Assembly (NCBI RefSeq): GCF_000716595.1
Contig: NZ_JNXC01000043.1
Span: forward strand, 1-50,379
Source: Saccharothrix sp. NRRL B-16314
GTDB lineage: Bacteria > Actinomycetota > Actinomycetes > Mycobacteriales > Pseudonocardiaceae
Direction of reading: 5' to 3'
DNA length: 50,379 bases
Numbering within the stretch: the stretch's first letter is position 1; every line of letters begins with the position of its first letter. Below, one piece after another: positions 1-7,441 of the stretch. The position numbers and the translations under genes are program-made. The notes under the pieces were generated by a model. That model did no database searches, was not told where the DNA came from, and was given only the letters and a program-made list of their open reading frames with translations.

Positions 1-99
1 GATGTGTTCGGTGCCGATGTAGTTGTGGTTGAGCATCCTGGCCTCTTCCTGGGCCAGGACAACCACCCGCCTCGCGCGGTCGGTGAACCTTTCGAACAT
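1..99 (-). CDS. clpC: ATP-dependent Clp protease ATP-binding subunit ClpC, N-terminal fragment
   Basis: Only the first 33 codons are in the window; the rest runs off the left edge. The reading [20 protein letters not shown] followed by [13 protein letters not shown] is the start of the Clp N domain of ClpC, the Hsp100 unfoldase that feeds substrates to ClpP and that actinobacteria cannot normally do without. The ATG at 99 is preceded by AGGGAG at good spacing. The gene is divergent from the iron-reductase gene, and a ClgR-like site lies about 207 bases upstream of its start. Identity is secure from this segment; nothing can be said about the AAA domains. Confidence 0.93.
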   Translation of the reverse strand, partial: MFERFTDRARRVVVLAQEEARMLNHNYIGTEHI

Positions 100-305
100 T
101 CGCACTCCCTGACTGCTGCGCCGGCGGTCCTCGGGCTCACCCCTGGCCGACCGTCTGGCTGACCGTGGAGAGCGCGGCACCGTGGGACCACTGTAGTCGT
201 CAGCCCCGACACTCTCAGTTCCCGATCGCAGGCAGTCGTCTTCGGGGATCTCTGACATCGGTATCAACGCGTGATCTAGCTGGCAGATTCCACGGATCGG
301 GTGTT

Positions 306-322
306 GTCCGCTCAACGCGAAC
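306..322 (-). promoter_or_regulatory. Candidate ClgR operator upstream of clpC
   Basis: Read on the clpC strand the site is GTTCGCGTTGAGCGGAC, which fits the GTTCGC-N5-GCG pattern described for ClgR, the actinobacterial activator of clp genes. ClgR regulation of clpC is established in the phylum. The distance to the clpC start (about 207 bases) implies a leader of moderate length. The motif is short, so a chance match cannot be excluded. Confidence 0.5.
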
Positions 323-346
323 ATTCAGCCGTTCGGCGTCATCGGG

Positions 347-362
347 GGTGACCGGGGTCACC
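347..362. promoter_or_regulatory. 16-bp dyad GGTGACC-GG-GGTCACC
   Basis: A perfect 7+7 inverted repeat with a GG centre sits 29 bases left of the iron box and about 75 bases before the FhuF-like start. It looks like a dimeric repressor or activator site but no family can be named from the sequence. Confidence 0.35.
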
Positions 363-390
363 ACAGCGGTGCAAGTTAGGCCTACCTTGC

Positions 391-409
391 TAAGGTAAGG
401 CAAACCTCA
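391..409 (+). promoter_or_regulatory. IdeR/DmdR iron box in front of the FhuF-like gene
   Basis: TAAGGTAAGGCAAACCTCA matches 17 of 19 positions of the IdeR/DmdR consensus TWAGGTWAGSCTWACCTWA. The preceding bases 376-390 (TTAGGCCTACCTTGC) look like a weaker adjacent half-site, so two dimers may bind. The position 30-45 bases before the start codon suits iron-dependent repression. Confidence 0.75.
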
Positions 410-437
410 ACCCGAGCGACCCGACGAGGACCTTCTG

Positions 438-1271
438 GTGACGACCGTACCTGTGTGGGAGACGGAGTGCGACGCGGCGACGCCGCTCGCCGAGTCCCTT
501 GCGCGGGTGTCGCTGTACGAGGGTTTCGAGGCCAGGTTCGGGCTTCCCGCCGACCGCGGCGACTGGGTCGTGTGCTCGGAGTTCGTCAGCGAGCCGGAGC
601 GGTTCGACGTGTGGCGCGAGCAGCTGGCCGAGTGGCTGCGCGACCAGTACGGCGAGGCGCCGGAGCGGACCACCGCCGGGTACGTCATGACCTGGTACCT
701 CAACGTGGTGGGCGTGCTCGGCGGACTGCTGTTCCACGGCGCGCGGCGGGTGCCGTCGCTGCGGCCCTCCGACATCGCGATCCGGCTGGCGCCCGAGGGT
801 CGTCCGCACGTGGTCGGCGTGGCGCTGCTGTCGGACGAGTTCGCGTGCCTGCCGGACGACCCGGCGGCGCACCACCCCGGCGCGACCGCAGTGACCGACG
901 AGACCGCGCTGGCGGCGTTGCTGAGGGCCCGCTTCGCGGCGCACAGCGCGCAGTTCGTCGGATCGTTCGGGTCGACCGTGCGGCTGGGCCGGCGGATGCT
1001 GTGGGCGGCGGCCACGGACGCGCTGGACAGCGCGGCGTGGACGGCGGGGCAGCTGTGCGGCGACGAGACGGGCGGCGTGGTGGACGCGGCGCTGCTGCTG
1101 CCGGCCAAGCTCGACCCGTTCACCTCGGCGTCCACGCTGAAGGCCACCGACACCGGTTGGACCAGGCGCCGCGAGAGCTGCTGCTTCCACTACGCCCTGC
1201 CGGACGCCGCCGCCTGCTCCACCTGCCCCCGCGTCTGCGAACCCCGAGAGTCCTACGTTCAGAACGCGTGA
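438..1271 (+). CDS. FhuF-like siderophore-iron reductase, [2Fe-2S] C-terminal
   Basis: The product (277 aa) belongs to the FhuF/(2Fe-2S) reductase family that releases iron from imported ferric siderophores in the cytoplasm. The C-terminus carries the family's cysteine cluster: RESCCFHYALPD followed by CSTCPR, that is CC-x10-C-x2-C, which ligates the iron-sulphur cluster. The GTG start at 438 follows GACGAGGA. An iron box overlaps the promoter, so the gene should be induced under iron starvation together with the convergent ABC importer. The last residues (RESYVQNA) are encoded by a repeated DNA element that also occurs at 25.5 kb, so the tail was probably acquired from the repeat rather than being part of the ancestral protein. 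Confidence 0.85.
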   Translation: MTTVPVWETECDAATPLAESLARVSLYEGFEARFGLPADRGDWVVCSEFVSEPERFDVWREQLAEWLRDQYGEAPERTTAGYVMTWYLNVVGVLGGLLFHGARRVPSLRPSDIAIRLAPEGRPHVVGVALLSDEFACLPDDPAAHHPGATAVTDETALAALLRARFAAHSAQFVGSFGSTVRLGRRMLWAAATDALDSAAWTAGQLCGDETGGVVDAALLLPAKLDPFTSASTLKATDTGWTRRRESCCFHYALPDAAACSTCPRVCEPRESYVQNA

Positions 1272-1331
1272 GTCGTACCTTCGGAACACCCGTGTCCTAC
1301 GTTCCGAACCCCCGAGTTCAACGCTCGGAAC
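1248..1331 (+). repeat. 84-bp four-unit GTTC-N-GAAC element, copy A
   Basis: Four degenerate units of 21-23 bases lie head to tail, each containing a TCCTACGTTC-like core followed by GAAC, giving GTTC-N-GAAC dyads (GTTCAGAAC, CTTCGGAAC, GTTCCGAAC, GCTCGGAAC). It begins 21 bases before the stop of the FhuF-like gene and contains the stop codon of the convergent ABC ATPase, so both genes end inside it. The whole element recurs in the same unit order at 25539-25622 on the other strand, with about 75 of 84 positions identical. There is no terminator-like hairpin with a T run between these convergent genes, so the element may stand in for one. Confidence 0.85.
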
Positions 1332-2133
1332 GTGCCGGCGAACGGTGGCGGTGGCCGATCGGGATCACCAGCGGCGTGTCGGAGACCGGGTCGGGGACCA
1401 CGCGGGCGTCCAGGCCGAAGACGTCCAGGAGGTTGGCCTCGGTCAGCACGTCCGCGGGCGGGCCCTCCACCACGATCCGGCCGTCCTTCATCGCCACCAG
1501 CCGGTCGGCGTACCGGGCCGCCAGGTTGAGGTCGTGCAGCACCATCACGACGGTCCGTCCGAACTCGCGGTGCAGCCGCTGCACGAGGTCCAGCACGTCG
1601 ATCTGGTGGGCCAGGTCCAGGTAGGTCGTCGGCTCGTCCAGCAGCAGCAGGTCGGTCCCCTGCGCCAGCGCCATCGAGATCCACGCCCGCTGCCGCTGAC
1701 CGCCGGACAGCTCGTCGACGGTCCGGTCCGCCAACCCGTCCATGCCGGTCATCTCCAGCGCCGACGCCACCGCCGCCTCGTCCTCCGGCGACCACTGCCG
1801 GTACCACGCCTGGTGCGGGTGCCGGCCGCGCGCGACCAGCTCCGCCACGGTCAGCCCTTCGGGAGCCTGCGGCGCCTGCGGCAGCATCGCCAGCACCTTC
1901 GCCACCTCACGGGTGGGCGTCCGGTCGATGCGCTTGCCGTCCAGCACCACCGCGCCGGACCGGGCCGGCAGCAGGCGCCCGAGGGCGCGCAGCAGCGTCG
2001 ACTTGCCGCACCCGTTGGGCCCGATCACCGCCGCCACCGAACCGGACAGCACGTCCAGGTCGAGCCCGGACACGACCAGCCGCTCCCCGTACCCGACGGA
2101 CAGCGACTGGGCCTGGAGCCGAACAGCGGTCAT
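1318..2133 (-). CDS. Ferric-siderophore ABC importer, ATPase subunit
   Basis: A 271-aa FepC/FhuC-type ATPase that would power siderophore uptake through the two permeases encoded upstream. Walker A is GPNGCGKST, the signature is LSGGQRQR, Walker B is LLLLDEPT and the switch histidine is in MVLHDLN. The ATG at 2133 overlaps the permease stop (ATGA), showing translational coupling; the open frame extends far upstream but that part is a shadow of the permease. The last codons and stop lie in the repeat element at 1248-1331. Expression should follow the iron box at 4198. Confidence 0.92.
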   Translation of the reverse strand: MTAVRLQAQSLSVGYGERLVVSGLDLDVLSGSVAAVIGPNGCGKSTLLRALGRLLPARSGAVVLDGKRIDRTPTREVAKVLAMLPQAPQAPEGLTVAELVARGRHPHQAWYRQWSPEDEAAVASALEMTGMDGLADRTVDELSGGQRQRAWISMALAQGTDLLLLDEPTTYLDLAHQIDVLDLVQRLHREFGRTVVMVLHDLNLAARYADRLVAMKDGRIVVEGPPADVLTEANLLDVFGLDARVVPDPVSDTPLVIPIGHRHRSPARSER

Positions 2134-3179
2134 ACCCGTGCCTCCCGGCGACTGCGGACGAGCAGGTACATCAGATAAGGAGCGCCCAGCACGGCCGTCA
2201 CCACACCCACCGGCAGCTCGAACCCGCCGAACGCCAGCCGCGCGACCAGGTCCGACACCACCACCAGCAGCCCGCCGACCACGGCCGACCCGAGCAGCGG
2301 CGGCGTGGCGGTGCCGGCCAGCCGCAGCGCGATCTGCGGTGACGCCAGCGCCACGAACGCGACCGGACCGGCGGCGGCGGTCGCCACGGCGGCCAGCACG
2401 ACCCCGAGCAGCAGCATCACGCTCCGCGCGCCGTTCAGCCGCACCCCGAGCCCGCGCGCGGTGTCGTCGTCGAACTGGAGGGCGCCCAGCAGCCGCGTCC
2501 CGACCAGGATCGCCGGGATCAGCAGCGCCAACGCCGCCCCGACCGGCACGACGTGCTCCCACCCGCGCCCGTTCAGGCTGCCGGTGATCCACACCATCAC
2601 CCGCGACGCGTCCGTGACGTCGCCCACGGTCAGCAGGTAGTGGGTGAAGTTGCTCGCCACGGCCGAGACACCGATGCCCACCAGCACCAGCCGGAACCCC
2701 TCGATCCCCCGCCGCCACGCCAGCCCGTACACGAGCAGCCCGGCCAGCAGCCCGCCGGCGAGGCTCGCCAACGGCACGCCGACCTCCGCCATCGTCCCGC
2801 CGACCACGCCCAGCGACCCGCCGAACGTGATCACGCCGACCGCACCGGCACCCGCACCCCACGTCACGCCGAGGATGTCCGGGCTCGCCAGCGGATTCCG
2901 CGCGATCGACTGGAACACGGCCCCCGCGACCCCGAGCGCCGCGCCGACGAACACCCCCGTCAACGCCCTCGGCAGCCGCAGGTCGAGCACGATGAACCGC
3001 TGCCCGCGCTGCCCGCCGCCCGTGAGCACGTCGAACACCTGCGCCAGCGGGATCGGGAAGTCACCGCGCGCCACGCTCACCGCCGCCGCGAGCACCAGCA
3101 GCCCCAGCCCGACTACCACCACCGCGAACGGCCGCCACCGCAGCGCGCCGGACACCGGTCCGAGCCGGAACCCCGTCAC
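2130..3179 (-). CDS. FecCD-type siderophore permease, second subunit
   Basis: A 349-aa integral membrane protein of the FecCD family with about ten hydrophobic segments. Family motifs include LRLPRALTGVFVGAALGVAG with ARNPLASPDILG near residue 95 and GPVAFVALASPQIAL in the C-terminal half, the region that couples to the ATPase. It should form a heterodimer with the product of the preceding gene. The GTG start at 3179 overlaps the upstream stop (GTGA) and the 3' end overlaps the ATPase start by four bases, so the three genes are one tightly coupled unit. The third-position GC matches its neighbours. Confidence 0.9.
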   Translation of the reverse strand: MTGFRLGPVSGALRWRPFAVVVVGLGLLVLAAAVSVARGDFPIPLAQVFDVLTGGGQRGQRFIVLDLRLPRALTGVFVGAALGVAGAVFQSIARNPLASPDILGVTWGAGAGAVGVITFGGSLGVVGGTMAEVGVPLASLAGGLLAGLLVYGLAWRRGIEGFRLVLVGIGVSAVASNFTHYLLTVGDVTDASRVMVWITGSLNGRGWEHVVPVGAALALLIPAILVGTRLLGALQFDDDTARGLGVRLNGARSVMLLLGVVLAAVATAAAGPVAFVALASPQIALRLAGTATPPLLGSAVVGGLLVVVSDLVARLAFGGFELPVGVVTAVLGAPYLMYLLVRSRREARV

Positions 3180-4165
3180 AGCTTCACCAGCTTCCGCCGC
3201 CGCACCAGGGCGACGAAGAACGGCGCGCCGACCAGCGCCATCACGACGCCGACCTCCAGTTCGCCCGGCCTCGCCACCACCCGTCCGACGATGTCCGCGA
3301 CCAGCAGCACGATCGCGCCGATCACCGCCGAGAACGGCAGCAGCCACCGGTAGTCCGGCCCGGTCAACGCGCGCGCCGCGTGCGGCACGACCAGCCCGAG
3401 GAACCCGATCGGCCCGCACACCGCCACCGCTCCGCCCACCAGCAGGGTGATCGCGACGACCCCCACGACCCTGGTCCACGCCACCCGCTGCCCGAGCGAC
3501 CGGGCCACGTCGTCACCGAGCGCCAGCGCGTTCAGCCCGACCGCGTTGACCGCCGCCAGCACCAGCCCGACGACCAGGAACGGCAGCACCTGCCACAGCA
3601 CCGCGACGTCACGCCCGGCGATCCCGCCGACCTGCCAGAACCGGAACGCGTCCAGGCTCTGCCGGTCGAGCAGCACCAGCGCGGACACCAGCCCGTGCAT
3701 GAGCGCGCTCACCGCCGCACCCGCCAGGGCCAACGTCACCGGCGTCGGCCCGGATCGGCCCGATCCCAGCAGGAACACCACGACGCTGGCCACCAGCGCA
3801 CCGGCGAACGCGAACCACACGTACCCGTAGAGGCTGGTCACGCCCAGCGTGTAGATGGAGAGGACGACGGCGAAAGCGGCGCCCTGGGTGACGCCGAGGA
3901 TGCCCGGGTCGGCCAGCGGGTTGCGGGTGTGGCCCTGCATCAGCGCGCCGCCGAGACCGAGTGCGATGCCCACGGCGACGCCGAGCAACGTGCGGGGCAC
4001 CCGCAACTCGCGGACGACGAGGTCGTTCTCCAGCCCGGTCGGTGCGGTCAGCGCGTGCCAGACGTCACCGAGCGGAATGGGTTTCGCGCCGATGGCCACG
4101 CTGGCGAGCGAGACGAGGATGAGGAGCCCTACGAGCAGCAGCAGGCGGGTGGTGCGGAGGGCCAA
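3176..4165 (-). CDS. FecCD-type siderophore permease, first subunit
   Basis: A 329-aa FecCD-family permease with LRVPRTLLGVAVGIALGLGG, HTRNPLADPGILGV and GPIGFLGLVVPHAAR, all conserved landmarks. A TTG start at 4165 is preferred because it has GGGAGGAG seven bases upstream and places the hydrophobic first segment at the N-terminus. It heads the importer operon behind the iron box at 4198-4216. No substrate-binding lipoprotein is encoded in the window, so the receptor is either elsewhere or shared with another importer; the siderophore cannot be deduced. Confidence 0.9.
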   Translation of the reverse strand: MALRTTRLLLLVGLLILVSLASVAIGAKPIPLGDVWHALTAPTGLENDLVVRELRVPRTLLGVAVGIALGLGGALMQGHTRNPLADPGILGVTQGAAFAVVLSIYTLGVTSLYGYVWFAFAGALVASVVVFLLGSGRSGPTPVTLALAGAAVSALMHGLVSALVLLDRQSLDAFRFWQVGGIAGRDVAVLWQVLPFLVVGLVLAAVNAVGLNALALGDDVARSLGQRVAWTRVVGVVAITLLVGGAVAVCGPIGFLGLVVPHAARALTGPDYRWLLPFSAVIGAIVLLVADIVGRVVARPGELEVGVVMALVGAPFFVALVRRRKLVKL

Positions 4166-4197
4166 GGTGCTGCTCCTCCCACGGCGACCCGACTTGG

Positions 4198-4216
4198 TGA
4201 GGCAAGCCTAACCGAA
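4198..4216 (-). promoter_or_regulatory. IdeR/DmdR iron box before the siderophore importer
   Basis: TGAGGCAAGCCTAACCGAA matches 16 of 19 consensus positions (TWAGGTWAGSCTWACCTWA). It lies 33 bases upstream of the permease start, where iron-loaded IdeR/DmdR would block the promoter. With the box at 391 it puts both arms of this locus under the same iron control. Confidence 0.72.
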
Positions 4217-4315
4217 CACTGTCAGGTCACCGCTCGGCACACTCCGTGCCGACGACCGCGTCCGAGCGAAACTCATGAACACCCGTAGTACTCTGTGAAA
4301 AGGATCTTCATTTCA

Positions 4316-4337
4316 GGGGTTGCCCTCGGGGCACCCC
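4316..4337 (-). terminator. Hairpin downstream of lsr2 (third of three)
   Basis: GGGG-TT-GCCC-TCG-GGGC-A-CCCC folds into an imperfect stem. On the lsr2 strand it is followed by a T-rich stretch including CTTTTC, which suits a last-resort terminator. Confidence 0.4.
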
Positions 4338-4352
4338 GTCTGAAAAACAACC

Positions 4353-4382
4353 AAGGGGCACCGGAGAATCCCGGCGCCCCTT
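4353..4382 (-). terminator. Hairpin downstream of lsr2 (second of three)
   Basis: AAGGGGC-A-CCGG pairs with CCGG-C-GCCCCTT around a six-base loop; one A/C mismatch interrupts the stem. It lies between two other hairpins in the gap between lsr2 and the siderophore operon. Confidence 0.5.
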
Positions 4383-4396
4383 CGTCGATTGACGTA

Positions 4397-4422
4397 ATTG
4401 CCGTGGCCTGGACCACGGCAAT
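4397..4422 (-). terminator. Hairpin downstream of lsr2 (first of three)
   Basis: ATTGCCGTGG and CCACGGCAAT form a perfect ten-base stem with a six-base loop, eight bases after the lsr2 stop. It is the most likely primary terminator of lsr2. Confidence 0.65.
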
Positions 4423-4430
4423 GACTCCCG

Positions 4431-4778
4431 TCAGCCCTGCTGGTGGTAAGCCTCCAGCACCTCGGCCGGGATGCGACCGCGATCGGACACCTTCATGCCC
4501 TGCTTGCGCGCCCACTCCCGAATGGCCTGGTTCTGCTCACGATCCGCCGAAGCGGGACGCGCTGCCTTCACACCGGCCGGACGACCCGGGCCGCGCTTGC
4601 GGCCACCCGCCTTGCGGGCACTGGCGACGAAGTCGGCGAGAGCGTCGCGGAGCCTGCCCGCATTGCCCGCGGAAAGGTCGATCTCGTAGGACACACCGTC
4701 CAATCCGAAGCCGACCGTCTCCTCTGCCTTCCCACCGTCCAGGTCATCGACCAGGGTCACGGTGACCTTCTGCGCCAT
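4431..4778 (-). CDS. lsr2: Nucleoid-associated xenogeneic silencer Lsr2
   Basis: A 115-aa Lsr2, the actinobacterial H-NS analogue that bridges AT-rich DNA. The N-terminal dimerisation part reads [16 protein letters not shown] and is followed by [10 protein letters not shown]; the C-terminal DNA-binding part has [19 protein letters not shown], with the minor-groove RGR clamp. A basic linker ([11 protein letters not shown]) joins them. The ATG at 4778 has a strong AGGAGG. The gene stands alone between clpC-side iron genes and the methyltransferase, and three successive hairpins follow it. Length and motifs are fully typical. Confidence 0.97.
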   Translation of the reverse strand: MAQKVTVTLVDDLDGGKAEETVGFGLDGVSYEIDLSAGNAGRLRDALADFVASARKAGGRKRGPGRPAGVKAARPASADREQNQAIREWARKQGMKVSDRGRIPAEVLEAYHQQG

Positions 4779-5351
4779 GCGTATCCTCCTGGACTCGAAT
4801 GCGCGGTGTTCCCCGACCGCGACCTAAAGCATTGGCGAGTGCAGGTTAGCGCACAACTCCCGGAATGCGCCGCCTGGAGTCCGAGAAGTTACTCATTCAG
4901 GGCGAACGGACGTGAACGGGGGTGAAGGGGATCCACTCCCCGATACCGAGACCCGCGCGCGCCATCAGCGCCCGGCCGATGACCATTCACACCACAGCGG
5001 TGGCATTCCGTACCGCGACGATCGCGGAAAGTCTTCATCGACCGGCCACCGCGCGAGGGTGAACTGCGAGGTCGACACCGTGGTTTCGCACGTGACTTCT
5101 TCACCGACCGGGTCCGACAACGAGTCGCGTTGCCCGATCGCGCATGTCCGGGCTGCGCAACTTCTTCGCCGCCATCGTCCGCCGTCCGCCTCCGATCCCG
5201 ATGCGCCGCACCCGCACGGGGAGACCGTCCCCGGTCGCGGAACCCGAGACGGAACCCGTGACGGGAACCGGACAGGGCTGTGCGCGCACAAGCGGAAGAG
5301 TACGGAAAGACCACTCGGGAAAACGAACCGGATCTCACTAGGCTCTGGGTG
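4779..5351. other. 573-bp gene-free region upstream of lsr2
   Basis: No open frame here has a ribosome site plus plausible protein; the longest (147 codons rightward) is rich in Arg, His, Pro and Ser with no hydrophobic core and is taken as non-coding. The part next to lsr2 must hold its promoter; TTGTGC at about 4853 with AATGCT 17 bases downstream is a weak candidate. Such a long leader region is consistent with lsr2 autoregulation, which I cannot show. Confidence 0.5.
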
Positions 5352-6107
5352 GTGACCGGAGATGACTTGCGGACCCGGCGGGCGAACTCCTTCGGAGCGC
5401 ACGCCTCGGCTTACGCGGAACACCGACCGGACTACCCGCTCGCGGCCGTCCGCTGGGCGTTGGAACCACTGGGAGAAGGGCCGCGCGACGTGCTGGACCT
5501 CGGCGCGGGCACCGGCAAGCTGACCGGCGGCCTGGTCGCCGAGGGCCACCACGTGACGGCCGTCGAACCGAACGAGTCGATGCTCTCGGAACTGGTGCGC
5601 CACCACGGTTCGGTGCGCGCCCTGCCCGGCACCGCGGAGCGGATCCCGTTGCCGGACGGCACGCTGGACGCGGTGGTGGTCGGGCAGGCGTTCCACTGGT
5701 TCGACCCGGAACGGGCGCTGCCGGAGATCGCGCGGGTGCTGCGGCCGGGCGGTGTGCTCGCGGCGCTGTGGAACGACTACGACACCTCGGTGCCGTGGGT
5801 CGCGGACTTCGTCCGGACCGCCCGCTCCAGCGTCAGCGCGCAGGACGAGCTCGCCTTCGACCCGCTGACGGAGCACGAGCTGTTCACCGACCCGGCGCCG
5901 GCCGCGTTCGAGCACGTGCACCGGCGCACCGCCGAGACCCTGCTCGCGATGGTCAACACCCACTCGCACGCGCTGGTGATCGCGGCGGACGAACGGGCCG
6001 AGCTGAACGCGCGGATGCTCGCGTTCCTCAAGTCCCGCCCCGAAACCGCCGACGGCGAGTTCGACCTGCCCCTCACCACCTACGTGAAACGCCTGCGCCG
6101 CGTCTGA
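5352..6107 (+). CDS. Class I SAM-dependent methyltransferase (UbiE/SmtA-like)
   Basis: About 251 aa. The SAM-binding motif I is VLDLGAGTGKLT near residue 45, followed by an acidic motif II (VTAVEPNESML) and DAVVVGQAFHWF, as in methyltransferase domain 11/25 proteins. The GTG at 5352 is chosen because the methyltransferase fold starts directly after it (ANSFGAHASAYAEHRPDYP). No Shine-Dalgarno is visible and TAGGCT lies about six bases upstream, so the transcript may be leaderless. The frame extends 24 codons further up but without support. The substrate is unknown; homologues are widespread single genes in actinobacteria. Confidence 0.82.
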   Translation: MTGDDLRTRRANSFGAHASAYAEHRPDYPLAAVRWALEPLGEGPRDVLDLGAGTGKLTGGLVAEGHHVTAVEPNESMLSELVRHHGSVRALPGTAERIPLPDGTLDAVVVGQAFHWFDPERALPEIARVLRPGGVLAALWNDYDTSVPWVADFVRTARSSVSAQDELAFDPLTEHELFTDPAPAAFEHVHRRTAETLLAMVNTHSHALVIAADERAELNARMLAFLKSRPETADGEFDLPLTTYVKRLRRV

Positions 6108-6135
6108 CCGCCGTCGGACCGCCGTCGGGCGCCGA

Positions 6136-6921
6136 TTACTTCATGTTCCGCTCGAACACCAGGCGCAAGCCCAGCAGGGTCAGGTCCGGCACGTGCGAGT
6201 GGATGGTGGCCGACTCGGTCACCACCAGGGGCGCGAGACCGCCGGTCGCGATCACCGTGACCGGACCCGGCTCGCTGAGCTGGAGCTCGTCCACGATCCG
6301 GCGCACCAGGCCGTCCACCTGGCCGACGAACCCGTAGACGATGCCGGACTGGAGGCATTCCACGGTGTTCTTGCCGATCACCGACCGGGGCCGGACGAGT
6401 TCGACCTTCCGCAGCTGCGCGGCGCGCGCGGCCAGCGCGTCCACCGAGATCTCGATGCCGGGCGCCAGCGCGCCGCCCAGGAACTCGCCCTTGGCCGAGA
6501 TCACGTCGAGGTTCGTGGACGTGCCGAAGTCGACCACGACGCACGCCGTGCTGTGCAGGTGGTGCGCGGCCAACGTGTTGATCACGCGGTCCGAGCCCAC
6601 CTCCTTCGGGTTGTCCACCAGCAGCGGGACGCCGGTCCGCACGCCCGGTTCGACCAGCACCTTGGGCACGGTGGAGTAGTAGCGGCCGAGCATCACGCGC
6701 AGCTCGCGCAGCACCGCGGGCACGGTGGACAGCGCCGAGATGCCGGTGATCTTGTCGGCGTACTCGCCGAGCAGACCGCGCATCGTCAGCGCCAGCTCGT
6801 CGGCGGTCATCCGGGCGTCGGTCCGCATCCGCCAGTCGCGGACCAGCGCCGCGGCGGCTCCCGTGCCGTCGTACAGGCCCAGCACGATGTTGGTGTTGCC
6901 GACGTCGATGGCGAGCAGCAC
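6136..6921 (-). CDS. coaX: Type III pantothenate kinase
   Basis: A 261-aa ASKHA-fold kinase that phosphorylates pantothenate, the first step of CoA synthesis. MLLAIDVGNTNIVLGLYDG is the N-terminal phosphate loop; VGSDRVINT corresponds to the GADR motif, and VVVDFGTSTNLDVI and GGALAPGIE follow in the expected order. GTG start at 6921 with GGGGAG upstream. It lies 24 bases after panD, and panC-panD-coaX together supply pantothenate and commit it to CoA. The acidic residue of DFGT and the metal/K+ requirement are typical of the family. Confidence 0.95.
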   Translation of the reverse strand: MLLAIDVGNTNIVLGLYDGTGAAAALVRDWRMRTDARMTADELALTMRGLLGEYADKITGISALSTVPAVLRELRVMLGRYYSTVPKVLVEPGVRTGVPLLVDNPKEVGSDRVINTLAAHHLHSTACVVVDFGTSTNLDVISAKGEFLGGALAPGIEISVDALAARAAQLRKVELVRPRSVIGKNTVECLQSGIVYGFVGQVDGLVRRIVDELQLSEPGPVTVIATGGLAPLVVTESATIHSHVPDLTLLGLRLVFERNMK

Positions 6922-6945
6922 TGCGGGTCTCCCCTTGTTCTCGGC

Positions 6946-7431
6946 CTACTGGTCCTCGGCCTGGATCAACGCGTCCAGCGCCGCCGCGTCCTCGGTCTCC
7001 GCCGCCACCGCCTCCGGCTGCGCGGTCGTGGACCCGTTCACCAGCCCCGAACCCTCGGGCGCGTGCGCCGGGTCCGCGCCGAGCTCGACGACCTTGTTGT
7101 CGGCGTCGACGAAGACCACCTTCGGCTCGTACTCTCGCGCCTCGGCGTCGTCCATCTGCCCGTACGCGATGAGGATCACCAGGTCGCCCGGCTTGACGAG
7201 GTGCGCCGCCGCGCCGTTGATGCCGATCACGCCGGTGCCGCGGTCGCCGGGGATGACGTAGGTCTCCAGCCGCGCGCCGTTCGTGACGTCCACGATCGCG
7301 ACCTGCTCGCCGGCCAGCAGGTCGGCGGCCTCCATCAGGTCCTCGTCCACCGTGACCGAGCCGACGTAGTGCAGGTCGGCCTGGGTGACGGTGGCCCGGT
7401 GGATCTTCGACTTGAGCATGGTGCGGAACAT
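6946..7431 (-). CDS. panD: Aspartate 1-decarboxylase proenzyme
   Basis: PanD makes beta-alanine for pantothenate. With the ATG at 7431 (GGGG six bases before it) the self-cleavage site falls exactly at Gly24-Ser25 (HYVGSVTVD), where Ser25 becomes the pyruvoyl group; Lys9, His11 and Tyr58-region residues of the active site are present. An upstream GTG that overlaps the panC stop would add seven residues and is less likely. The protein is 161 aa, some 25-30 residues longer than usual because of an acidic C-terminal tail after [10 protein letters not shown]. Confidence 0.95.
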   Translation of the reverse strand: MFRTMLKSKIHRATVTQADLHYVGSVTVDEDLMEAADLLAGEQVAIVDVTNGARLETYVIPGDRGTGVIGINGAAAHLVKPGDLVILIAYGQMDDAEAREYEPKVVFVDADNKVVELGADPAHAPEGSGLVNGSTTAQPEAVAAETEDAAALDALIQAEDQ

Positions 7432-7441
7432 CGCGGTCCCC

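Larger units (their letters stand above)
100..437. other. Divergent regulatory region between clpC and the iron-reductase gene
   Basis: This 338-base stretch has no convincing gene; short open frames on both strands lack ribosome sites and family features. It must hold the promoters of clpC (leftward) and the FhuF-like gene (rightward). Three sites stand out and are listed separately: a ClgR-like box at 306-322, a 16-base dyad at 347-362 and an iron box at 391-409. Confidence 0.7.

Noticed and set aside
165..403. Short frames on both strands in the clpC-fhuF gap
   Set aside because: They overlap the iron box and the ClgR-like site and have no plausible protein character.
1248..1331. Insertion-sequence terminal remnant or attachment site
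   Set aside because: No transposase, no target duplication and no inverted ends; both copies are ordered unit arrays instead.
4912..5355. 147-codon rightward frame upstream of the methyltransferase
   Set aside because: No hydrophobic core, no family feature and no ribosome site; treated as the lsr2 upstream region.
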